NCBI RefSeq assembly: GCF_026625145.1
Contig: NZ_CP113088.1
Location: forward strand, 2,769,501 to 2,833,500
Direction: 5' to 3'
From: Lacinutrix neustonica
GTDB taxonomy: Bacteria; Bacteroidota; Bacteroidia; Flavobacteriales; Flavobacteriaceae
DNA length: 64,000 bases
The position numbers and the translations under genes are program-made. Each line of letters starts with the position of its first letter. Position 1 is the first letter of the stretch. The notes under the pieces were generated by a model, which was given only the letters and a program-made list of their open reading frames with translations, ran no database searches and had not been told where the DNA came from. Of the stretch, positions 49,739 through 59,900 are shown piece after piece.

Positions 49739-50552
49739 TTAGAGTGTTTTTATTAGTTCTTTAAATAATGTAATCATGTTGGGCTCTGCTTTTGTTGCCA
49801 TAGCAATAATCTCAGAAATATCAACCGGCTCAAGGTTTTCTCGGATCGCATTCATCAGTTAATACTGAAATAGCAGCGACTTTTAATTTGAGGTGATTAG
49901 CTACAATAATTTCGGGAACGGTACTCATCCCAACAGCATCAGCACCAATAATTTTAAGCATTCGGTATTCTGCTCCGGTTTCCAATTGAGGGCCGACAAC
50001 GCTAGCGTATACGCCCTTGTGTAATGTGATATTATTTGCTTTTGCGATGGTCTCGAATGTGGTATTTATATCCAAATTATAAGGGGCGCTCATATCTGTA
50101 AAACGTTCACCTAAAGCTTCAACACCTTTAAAAGCTAAAGGAGAACTGCCTTGTAGGTTAATATGATCGTCTATGAGCATCAGCTCTCCCTTTTTAAAAT
50201 TGAGATTGACTGCTCCCGCGGCATTAGAAACTAATAAGGTCTTAATGCCTAGTTTTTCCATAACACGCACAGGGTAGGTAACATCTTGAAGCGTATAACC
50301 TTCATACAAATGAAAACGGCCTTGCATAACAATGACTGTTTTCCCCTCTAAGATTCCGTAGATTAATTTACCTTTATGAAACTCAACAGTAGCGGTTGGA
50401 AAATGTGGAATATGGTTATAGCTTACTTCTTCAATGACTTCTATTTCATTAGTAAGCTGCCCCAATCCAGTGCCTAGAATTATTCCAACTTCAGGAGACT
50501 CAAAGCCTTTGTCTTGCAAGTATTCAACTGTTTTATTTATGTACTTAATCAT
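49739..50552 (-). CDS. Purine-nucleoside phosphorylase, arsenosugar-locus copy (one frameshift)
   Basis: About 270 residues, the normal size of trimeric PNP. GIILGTGLGQL, HFPTATVEFHKGKL, GRFHLYEGY, LVSNAAGAVN and GADAVGMSTVPEIIVA are characteristic. In an arsenosugar locus it probably cleaves the adenine from dimethylarsinoyl-deoxyadenosine, or recycles a nucleoside by-product, yielding an arsenoribose 1-phosphate (inference). The frame breaks at 49839-49844 (coding CCGaGAA for CCGGAA), hiding the last ~35 residues (DPENLEPVDISEIIAMATKA). Its start overlaps the preceding glycosyltransferase gene by 8 bp. Confidence 0.86.
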
Positions 50553-51159
50553 TGTTATTTATAATATTTTGTAAAGGTTCAATGTACTCCAAATCTTCGT
50601 ATAAATCAATATCATTTAGGGTCTCCAGCAACTGTATTTTGTTTTGCTTTAAATTGGCAACAGTGTCCTTAAAAACAGTTTCCGTTCCCCAATTTTTATT
50701 TTTAAATACTGAAGCATGAAGAGTTTTCATGCCTAGTAAATAATAACCGCCATCTTCTGCTGGACCAATCACGACATCATTAGCGTCTAAACCATGGAAG
50801 GCTTCATTGATATGGGTTGGTTGAAGATGAAACAAATCACTGCCGACAATTACTATTTTTTCATAACCATTCATAAAACCATTTTCAAAAGCCTTTTGCA
50901 TGCGCTCACCTAGATCCTGACCCACTTGTTGGTGCTTTTGAAAAACCGAGGCCTCCCAAAAATCATTCTCCTTAATATTATCAGAATAATATACTGCCTT
51001 ATCAGCATCCACTTGCTTGATTACTTTTTCGGTATGTTGGAGCAAGTACTTGTAAACACGTAAAGCAGCTTCATCACCAACTGTTTTAGCCAAACGGGTT
51101 TTGCATTTTCCTAATTCCGGATTTCGGGTGAATGTTATAATGAGGTTTTTTGAGTTCAA
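50545..51159 (-). CDS. Arsenosugar-locus glycosyltransferase (TIGR04282 type)
   Basis: A 204-residue GT-A-fold protein with LIITFTRNPELGKCKTRLAK, QVGQDLGERMQKAFENGF, IVGSDLFHLQPTHI, VVIGPAEDGGYYLLGMK and the closing DLYEDLEYI. These match the TIGR04282 family (CofC/nucleotidyltransferase-like fold) that co-occurs with ArsM/ArsS. The GPAEDGGYYLLGM block is diagnostic. It may use or make an activated sugar in building the arsenosugar aglycone. It is intact, upstream of and overlapping the nucleoside phosphorylase gene. Confidence 0.84.
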   Translation of the reverse strand: MNSKNLIITFTRNPELGKCKTRLAKTVGDEAALRVYKYLLQHTEKVIKQVDADKAVYYSDNIKENDFWEASVFQKHQQVGQDLGERMQKAFENGFMNGYEKIVIVGSDLFHLQPTHINEAFHGLDANDVVIGPAEDGGYYLLGMKTLHASVFKNKNWGTETVFKDTVANLKQNKIQLLETLNDIDLYEDLEYIEPLQNIINNND

Positions 51160-51208
51160 TTATTTTTATTTTTTAAGTGTGCTAAAAACGGATACGGTTA
51201 CAATGAAC

Positions 51209-51712
51209 TTATTCTTTATTTTCATAAACGTGCTCGCCTCTCAATAACCATTTGCTCCATGCTTTATTGAACGTATGCACTTTTTGGGTTTCTTTATTGT
51301 TTGAATCTATGATACTAAACGCCTTATTTTTCCATTCAAAAATACCGCCATATAGATTATAAACATTCGTGTACCCTGCTTTTTTTAACTTCGCTCCAAT
51401 GGTTTCAGAACGAATGCCAAGAGAGCAATAGACCACTATCTTTTTGTCCTTATTTGTATACTTTTTTTCAACTAAAGCCAAATCAAAATGATCATAACCA
51501 ACATAAACAGCGTCTTTTAAATGGCTTACAGAATATTCTTGAGGCTCACGAGCATCGAATAGTATCGTTTTGGTTTTAGGCATCGCTAACTCCTCAACTG
51601 AAATATAAGGCACACTGTTATCATTATATTGCTTTAGCAATGCATCAAGCGTTTTTTGTGCACTCGCTTCTACAGATAAAAAAGTAACTATTAAAAAGAG
51701 GATGTATTTCAT
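51209..51712 (-). CDS. Exported single-domain rhodanese
   Basis: A 167-residue periplasmic rhodanese-like protein (signal ending SVEASAQ) with FDAREPQEYSVSHLKDAVYV and the active-site loop VVYCSLGIRSE holding the catalytic cysteine. It is the fourth gene of the arsenosugar run, between ArsS and the TIGR04282 glycosyltransferase. Rhodaneses near arsenic genes may supply sulphane sulphur for thio-arsenicals or protect against them; that is inference. Intact. Confidence 0.83.
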   Translation of the reverse strand: MKYILFLIVTFLSVEASAQKTLDALLKQYNDNSVPYISVEELAMPKTKTILFDAREPQEYSVSHLKDAVYVGYDHFDLALVEKKYTNKDKKIVVYCSLGIRSETIGAKLKKAGYTNVYNLYGGIFEWKNKAFSIIDSNNKETQKVHTFNKAWSKWLLRGEHVYENKE

Positions 51713-51734
51713 GATGGTTTATGATTCATCTATA

Positions 51735-52806
51735 TTATTCTGTTACAACACCTTGACAGCTACTTCCTGCCCCAGCAGTACAGCCATAGCAGTGTTGGGA
51801 AATAACGATGTTTCGGCCTTCTAATAATTCTTGTTTGTATTCTGAAATATGTTTCGATTTACTATTTACTGGCAACTCCAACATTTGGTTAAAATCACAA
51901 TCATATAAATAGCCATCCCAACTCACTGAAAGTGTATTGGTACACATTACATTTTTAACTGCTGCCGGATTGTAGGCTTCTACTAAGGCGTACATGTAAT
52001 CTTCATAATTTTCTGAGGCAATTAAGTAATCCGGAAAACGTGCGATTGGTAAATTCGTGATGGCAAATAAATTGTGAAACTGAATATCAAAATCTTCTTT
52101 TAACGCTTTTTTGAAATCTTTCTCCATAGTAGATTGATTTCCTGGTAAATAAGCGCCATTAGGGTTGTAAACCAAATCTAGTTTCAAGCCACTATTTGGC
52201 ATGCCGTAACCTCCGGCGTTTAACTCTTGCAAAGCTTTAATAGAGAGATCAAAGACACCTTCGCCCCTTTGTTTGTCTGTCTTTCCTCTAGTCCAATGTG
52301 GCATCGAAGACACGACGTGAATGTTATGTTTTTTAAAAAAATCGGGTAAATCGTAATGCTTTTTATTGGCCCTAATAATGGTCAAGTTAGAACGCACAAT
52401 AAAATCTTTAACACCCACTTTAGAGGCTTCTTCGACAAACCATCTAAAGTGCGGATTCATTTACGGAGCACCACCAGTAAGATCCAGGGTATGAGCGCCT
52501 GTCGTTTTTATCACGTCAAGAATTTGTTGCATGGTGTCACGCGTCATGATTTCTTTCCTATCTCGGACCAGCATCTACATGACAATGTTCACACACTTGA
52601 TTGCACATGTATCCCACATTGATTTGTAGGATCTCAAGTTGTTTTGCTTTTAAAGGAAATTGGCTAGTTTCAGCGATCTTTTCTTTAAACGTAGGTAACT
52701 CACCACTTTTAAAAATACCGTTAGAGAGGATTTCTAATTGTGTATTACTCTTCGCTAAATCACTATCTCTTTTATGTAATGATTGTGTTTTTACTTTCGT
52801 CATCAA
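51735..52806 (-). CDS. arsS: Radical-SAM arsenosugar synthase ArsS (two lesions)
   Basis: About 356 residues after repair. The radical-SAM motif is CNQVCEHCHVDAGP, which binds the 4Fe-4S cluster. It is followed by LDLTGGAPEMNPHFRWF, FIVRSNLTI, LDLVYNPNGAYLPG, YDCDFNQML and the cysteine-rich end QHCYGCTAGAGSSCQG. ArsS transfers the deoxyadenosyl group to dimethylarsinous acid, making the arsenosugar precursor. Lesions: 52561-52566, coding CCGaGAT for CCGGAT, and 52461-52466, where CCGGAA reads CCGTAA and creates a stop. Both are CCGGA sites. Confidence 0.9.
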
Positions 52807-52920
52807 TTAAGTATTACTTCATCTTTACGTAAAATATGTAAAGCTAGTTTTGTTTTTGGGACTATTTTTAGATTTTGAACCTATTTAAGGTTTACTTATT
52901 CGTTAACAACGATAAGGGCC

Positions 52921-53256
52921 TTACATTTCCAGTTTATTAACTTTATTCATCATTTGAACCCCATGTACTAAAGTGGCACCACTTTTAATAGCTGCACCTA
53001 CATGTAAAGCTTCCATCATTTCTTCCTTAGTAATACCGCGTTGTAAGCCGTCTTTGGTATAGGCATCAATGCAATACGGGCACTGTTCGGTATGTGCAAC
53101 GGCAAGAGCAATTAAAGATTTTTCTCTCGCTGTGAGGGCGCCCTCTTCAAAAACTTTTCCATAATAATCAAAAAATTTATCGCCTAATTCCTGATTCCAT
53201 TCGCTTATTTTTCCAAATTTTCTAAGGTCGGCTGGGTCGTAATATGTTTTCTGCAT
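52921..53256 (-). CDS. Arsenosugar-associated peroxidase-like protein (AhpD fold)
   Basis: A 111-residue carboxymuconolactone decarboxylase/AhpD-fold protein with LIALAVAHTEQCPYCIDAYT (CxxC redox pair) and EEMMEALHVGAAIKSGATLVHG. The YYDPADLRKFGKISEWN start is typical of the family named for its link to arsenosugar synthesis (TIGR04030). It could act as a thiol peroxidase or an arsenic redox factor. It is intact and first of the six-gene minus-strand run, 114 bp upstream of ArsS. Confidence 0.86.
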   Translation of the reverse strand: MQKTYYDPADLRKFGKISEWNQELGDKFFDYYGKVFEEGALTAREKSLIALAVAHTEQCPYCIDAYTKDGLQRGITKEEMMEALHVGAAIKSGATLVHGVQMMNKVNKLEM

Positions 53257-53371
53257 TTAAATAAAATTTTAGCTAAGATATAAATCTTATCTTTTATGTC
53301 GGAAATAGAAATCGTTCATAACAAACATTCCCACAATTATATTTTAAATTAGCACAATAAATAATTTTATC

Positions 53372-54636
53372 ATGAATGACTACTTTTTTATAATATCTGT
53401 ATTGGTCATATTGTCAGCGGCTTTTGGTTATATAAATGTGCGCTTTTTTAAGCTGCCAAACGCTATAGGTTTAATGTTGATTACCATTCTGTTTACCTTA
53501 GGCATTTTTGTGATAAGCTATTTTGATGCTACGCTATTAGATGCCGAGCGATACATCATTAAACAGATAGATTTTAAGGCTGTTTTATTGGATATTATGT
53601 TGAGTTTCTTGCTGTTTGCAGGAGCGTTACATACAAATTTCGAACAGCTTAAAGTGCAACGCTGGCCCGTGTTAGTGTTTTCAACTTTAGGCGTATTGGT
53701 TTCTACGTTTTTGGTCGGTACCGTAATGTATTTCATGCTGCAAGTACTCGGGTTGCCCATTCCGTTTATTTATTGTCTCTTGTTTGGTGCTTTAATTTCA
53801 CCTACAGATCCCATCGCTGTTTTAGGGATACTCAAAAAAGCGGGGGTTCCAAAAAAATTAGAAACTAAAATTGTAGGGGAGTCCTTGTTTAATGATGGTG
53901 TTGGAGTTGTTGTCTTTTTAACTATTTTTCAAATAGCCAATTTAGGAATGGAAAATGTAGAAGTCCTAGATGTAGTGAAACTTTTTGTTCAGGAAGTGGT
54001 AGGCGGTATTCTTCTAGGAGGGGCTTTAGGTTGGATTACTTATCGATTAATGCGATCTATAGACGATTACGATATAGAAGTCATTATCACATTAGCGGCT
54101 GTTATGGGAGGGACATTGTTAGCACATCAATGGCATGTGTCGGCACCATTGGCAATGGTAACTGCAGGGCTAATTGTTGGAAAAGATACGGTTAGAAGTA
54201 GTGCTATGTCTGAAACAACGGAAACCTACGTAGATAAGTTCGGGAATTAATAGATATTTTATTAAATACTATCTTATTTGTGTTAATAGGTATGGAAATG
54301 TTAGTATTGGCTTTGGAAGGAGAGTATATTGTTGCTGGTTTATTGGCCATACCAATCGTATTACTATGCCGTTACGCTTCTTTGCTGCTACCCATTAATT
54401 TCTTTAAAAAGAAGTTGAATTTTGTTCCTAAAACCACTTTAATTATGACTTGGGGCGGTTTGAGAGGAGGAATATCCATTGCCTTGGCATTAGGTTTAAC
54501 AGAGGCTATGCATCGGGATTTATTTTTGGTGGTTACTTATATAGTAGTGGTGTTCTCTATCTTGGTGCAAGGTTTAACCGTTGGTAAATTGGTTAAGAAA
54601 ATTGAACTGAAATATCCTAAAACGGATAACCAATAG
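53372..54636 (+). CDS. CPA1-type Na+/H+ antiporter (one frameshift)
   Basis: About 421 residues with twelve spans. DIMLSFLLFAGALHTNFEQL, GALISPTDPIAVLGILKKAG, GESLFNDGVGVVVFL with the paired acidic residues of the ion site, and MTWGGLRGGISIALALGL are standard for NhaP/NhaK-type CPA1 exchangers. The frame breaks at 54240-54244 (AAGTTCGGGAA for probably AAGTTCCGGGAA, a CCGGA site on the minus strand; a missing T giving FWEL is the alternative). Repair joins YVDKF to ELIDILLNTILFVLIGME. Its 3' end overlaps the convergent TamL gene by 20 bp. Confidence 0.85.
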
Positions 54637-56916
54637 CAAAATTTAAAATAGGCTCGTCTGCTTTAAAATCAAAACGCTGTCCTTTTGGTTGAGCAGGATC
54701 ATGAAAGGGTGCTGCCAAATCTAAACGGATAACAAAGCCCTGGACATCTACCCGTAAACCAACACCAGCCCCCATTCCTAATTCGCTTAAAAAGTCTCCT
54801 GAAAACTGCCCCCCTGTTAATGCGGGATTTTCTTTAGAGTTCCAAACATTTCCTGCATCTGCGAATAAGGCGCCCTTAAAGAAGCCAAAAATAGGAAAGC
54901 GGTATTCTACATTGGCCTCCAAGCGGATGTTTCCTGTTTGATCAAAAAAAGTGCCTTCATCGGTACCCTGCTCGTCATAGGTTCCAGGGCCCAAAGAGCG
55001 TATTCTAAAGGCACGAACACTATAAGGACCACCAGAATAGTACTGTTTTGTAAAAGGTAAAATATCTGAATTGCCATAAGCTAGACCGTAGCCTGCAAAC
55101 AACCGTGTTGCGATGACTTGCGATTTACCAAAATTAAAGTGATACCGCAAATCGATGTCTGCTTTTGCATATTGTGCATATTCTAAGCCCAAAAATTCTT
55201 TGGGTTGTCCGGACTCCTTTTCTTTACCTAGTAAGCTAACAGAATTTCCTGCAATATCAAATGTCGCATTAGCAAAAAACTGATGTGTTTTACCAGCGTC
55301 TACCAGGCCATTGTAGGTGAAAGAGTAGGTAAGGCCGTGAAATAAATTCCTGATCGAAACTGCGTTTTAAGAATGGGTTTTCATTTAGTATATTTTGAAA
55401 TGCTGAAGTCGTATTTGAAAGGCGCGTGTAATTTACGGTGACGGGGTTTATTTTATGAGTTACAAAACGATTGGCATCCCAAGCATAGCCAAACTGAGCG
55501 TTTGCAGATAGGAGCGTATATAATTTGCTTCGGTTTAAATAATCAAAACCTATAGAAGTAATGGTTTTTGGGATGGAATATTCAAAAAAGTCAGTATTAA
55601 TTTTAAATGGAGAAATAACTCTTGGAAAAATTAACTCGCCTTTCAATCCCAATTCTAAACTACTTAACCCTGCTTGGTTGCCACTGGCAATCTGAGTTTC
55701 ATAGCCTACTTTGGTACTTATATTTAATGTTTCGCCGCCTTTAAATAAATTACGGTTGCTATAGGTGATAACGAGTGCTGGTCCAGCAAAATTATTTGAT
55801 TTTGTTACGGCCTGTAACTCTGCTCTAAGGGCTCTTTTGTTCAAAGGAGAGAGAAATATGTTTGCTTCTAAAAGGCCTAAACCGTCCTGAGCTAAGGAGT
55901 CCGTTTCTTTATATTGGATATTCACAAACTTGTACGCACCGATAGTGGATAAACGTCTTGCAGTGTTTTTTGATGTTATAGGGTTATATAACTGCCCTTC
56001 TTCTAATGTAATGAAAGGGTCTAAATATTTAGTTTTAAAGAAAATAGGATCCTGTATGTACGTCTTGCTATTGTATCGCTCATCATCATAAATTTTGGAA
56101 TCTTTGGGTAACTCATAATCTGGATAAATATTGATCCGTCCTAAGCGATAGGGGATAATGGCTTTTTCCGGGACTTCGGCTTTCAATTTTAAAAATAAAT
56201 CAATACGCTTTTTGTCGTAGCGATTACTATCGGCCTCAAATATTAAAAAGTCTCGGATTGAAGTTATAATAGCCTTTGCGTTTTAACATGGCATCAAGGC
56301 GTTCACGTTCTAATTTCATAGCCGTTAAATCGAAGCGAATGTCTTTTTTAAAATTGGATTTGGCAACGCTGGCTTCCAATTCTTCTTGTAAAGGGGAAGG
56401 CACAGAGTCTATTTGGTAGGTTTCAATTTTATAGGGCGAAGGGACTTTAATGGTATAGGTGACCGACGCTTCTTTTTTGTCGGGATCTTCAGTAAAAGTT
56501 GCCCTGGCTTGACTATAGAAAAAACCATTGTTTTCTAATCTATTAACAAGAATGTCTTCAACCTCATAAGGTTTAACATCACTTTGGTATACCGGATCTT
56601 CTCCAAACTGTTTGTATAGCCATTTATTAATAAAGCCGGGTTTTTCACGTTGCACCTTATAGTAATAATACAAACCTGGTTGCATACCTAAAAATTTTGA
56701 ATTCGGTTCGGGGCGCAAAACGGTTTCTAATTCCGTTTTTAAACCGTAAGGGTTTTCCACGAGGCTATCGGCATTGATGTCAATATAAGCACCAGTATAT
56801 AATAACTCACCTTGAGGAATGTATTTTTTTACGGCACAGGATTGTAAAATAAAAATACAGACCCCAACGCTAAAAAGCGTAAAAACACTTCTATAATTTC
56901 TCAATTGATAATTCAC
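54617..56916 (-). CDS. tamL: TamL, BamA/TamA-family outer-membrane lipoprotein (two frameshifts)
   Basis: About 765 residues. A lipobox (CIFILQSCAVKKYIPQGEL) replaces the normal signal peptide, followed by POTRA-like repeats (LLYTGAYIDINADS, YKIETYQIDSV, GRINIYPDYEL) and a C-terminal Omp85 barrel ending GYPF. This lipoprotein form is the Bacteroidota TamL, partner of TamB in outer-membrane assembly. Breaks at 56251-56256 (coding CCGaGAC for CCGGAC) and 55335-55340 (plus strand CCGtGA for CCGGA) are repaired to GYYNFNPDFLIFEADSNRY and FISGLTYSFTYN. The start overlaps the TamB stop by one base. Confidence 0.9.
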
Positions 56917-59900
56917 TATTGTTTATTTATTTCTTCGTTTTCAGGGTCAATTTTTTCCTGGTCTTTTTTCTTCTGCTCAGCCTTTAAACGATCTCGTTCT
57001 AATTTTTCTTCTTTGGTCTCATTGTAAAGAATAGCGTCCCAAAGTTCACTAAATTTATTAAATTCCTGAGTAAATATTAGCCCGATACCACTAACTATAG
57101 TTTGACCATCAATCACATTTTCAAATTCATTTCGTCTAAAGCCTTTTATCTTATAACGACCATTTTCAGTCAATAGATACTCTATGCTTACATTTCCAAT
57201 TAAAGGTGTGGTTTCTCCAGTTGAGCTACTGCCTTGTAGGTCTATTTCACTTCCTACACGTACAATCAATCGATCATCAAACAAGCGTTTTTGAGCGGCA
57301 ATGTTAAGTTGTGTTCGGTCTTGTGGTGCATTGCCTTGATAGTCTGTATAACTGTCTAGTCCAAAATCCAGTTCGAAACCGGAGTTTTCTAAGAGCTTAT
57401 TGGAGAACACGTTTAATTGGTCTGACACCGCATCATTTAAATTACTTCTTGCGACTGTTGCAAATCCGCCTTTACTACCATCACTCCCTGGCTCGGGGTA
57501 AAAACGATTTAACACCAGTAACGAGAATACTTGCCTGTTTAATTCGCCTTCTTGCTGATTCACCTGTTGTACACGGCCATAAACCTGACCACCAATAGCT
57601 CCTTGCTCGCTCTCCGGCATGTCTAACTTAAAAGAAATTTTTGGCTGCAAGAGTTCACCATCAATATTTAAGTAAACATAAAAGGGAAGAACTTGTCTGT
57701 ATTTGCCTCGCACAGACGGGTCTGCTCCTGAGATTTGTGGTGCCATAAGTGGAGAAGCAGAAGCTTTCAAATTGTAGATCGCACGAACATCTAGTTTCGC
57801 ATCAAATGGGTCGCCAGCCCAACTGACTTTGCTGCCTGGCGCCAATTCAAACTTTCTGTTGACTAAATTATACAGGTTCATTTCATATAAACCAGCATCC
57901 ACATTGTAAACACCAACGAGGTTCATGGCGCCGTTTGGTTTCATCCTAAAATCGAAATCCCCATGACCAGATACCTTAAAATAATCACCGGTGTCTTCAT
58001 CTATAATAATGGTCACGGTTGCTTTTTTACCTACACTTAAAAATGTTTTTATATCGAAGCCTTTTATGGTGGCTGTTTGCGCTTCAGTTTGGGTTAAAAT
58101 AGCATCGGGATTTTCACGATTGACAAAGATAACAACACCATCTCGGGACTCTACATTTACAGCTGCTGATGGCATAACATAGGTCACATCTGTATTGGAG
58201 CCAACCGTGGCATTGGCCTCTAATTTAGGAATTTGTAAATCGCCTGTTAAACTAGCACTGGCATCAAAACTAGCTGTTCCATATAGGAAATTGTTATCTT
58301 CTTTCGTAGCATTTAGAAATTGAAAATCTTTAGCTTTTAGTTTTAAGTTAAATTTGGGATTTAAAAAAGACTTGGTAAATATGTCTCCGTAAACGATAAG
58401 ACTGTTTTTATTCTTATCACGAATAGTAAAATTAGATAATGAGAAGCCGGTGTTATCCATCTTGATATTCTCGTTTTCTAAGGTGAAAGCAGCATTGAAC
58501 ATGGCGACGTTAAAACCCGCATTATCAAAATTAAGCTGGCCTTTGTATTGTGGTTCTGCTGTTGTGCCTGTAACTTTGAAATTACCAGAGAAACTGCCGT
58601 CGGTCTCTTTTAAATGGCCTTGAGAAAATTTCTCCAAAGCTTTCATTTTAAAGGTGTTAATATCTAAGTGTAGATCGAGATTTGCGCCGCCTTCGTTAGC
58701 TAGATAATCTCCTACCAAATCTAAATCTATAGCGCCACCTTTCACTGTCGTATTAAAAGCGTAGCTATTATTACCAAGAGATCTTCCCGTTATAGATAAT
58801 TTCCCTAAATCGGCTTTTAAAATTTCAAATTCACGCACATCGACATCTGCTAAAATACCAGTATCTTTAAACGGTTCTTCTAAAATAAACTCACCATTAA
58901 TATTTCCTGATGCTAATGTTTTGTCAGTATTAAAATAACTCAGAAAATCGTCTAATCTAAAATTATTAAAGTCTAAGGCAATATGCTCTTTATCAACGTT
59001 CGGTAACTTATCTGTAATACGCACCTGTTGCGAGCCATTACTAATGCTGAAATTATTAAATTCTAGTTTGTCTGTAGAGTATATTATTTCATTAGTCTCA
59101 GGTGTCGTCCAAGGTTCTTCGTTAAAAGTTAAGTCCTTTTGCAATACATGAAATTGTAGGTTGTCTCTAGAGCCTTTGATTTGAGACAATACATTAATGA
59201 GCTTTTTATTATCATTATAAGCCGTGAAGGTCAATAGCATTTCGTTATTTTTCTGATCGCCTGAAATTACAGTTTTTTGTATCGCTATTGGTCCGGCTTT
59301 AAGCGCATTAAAGCCTAAATTAAAACTTAAATCTTCTTTCGTAGTGTTTAAGGAGAAAGCTAGGCTGTCTAATTCGTTGCCACTATAGTTAATATGGGGG
59401 GCAGTAATATTAGCCCTTAATTGCCGTTCTTTTTGTTTAAAATCAACGGTGATAGCAATAGTATCTAAATCTTTTACATTGACTAAGAATACCTCGTTAA
59501 GCAAAGGGGATTGCGCGATGTGTCCTTCTAATTTTAAATTCACGGGATGCTTAAGCGTGTCTTCAATAAAAGCGTCACGATAGAAATAACTATACAAGTG
59601 GTCTTTAATAGCAACACTAAAAGATTTTGGGTCTGTATTAGATTGTAAATCGATAGCAAGCATTTTGTTTTTAAAAGAGACTGCAGTCGTGTCTTTTCTC
59701 ACAAAACCGCTCGCATGAATGCCACCAAGGAGATAGGTTTTATTATCATAAACAACAACGCCGTCATCTATGTTAGCGTCAAACTTATATTTTTCTGTAT
59801 TGCCTTTAAAAGTCGCTCTTAATTTTAAGCCTGTTCTAATGTCTCGACGCATTAAGCCCAAACCTTGCAGGTTTGCACCAATCAAGTTTAGATCAATCTG

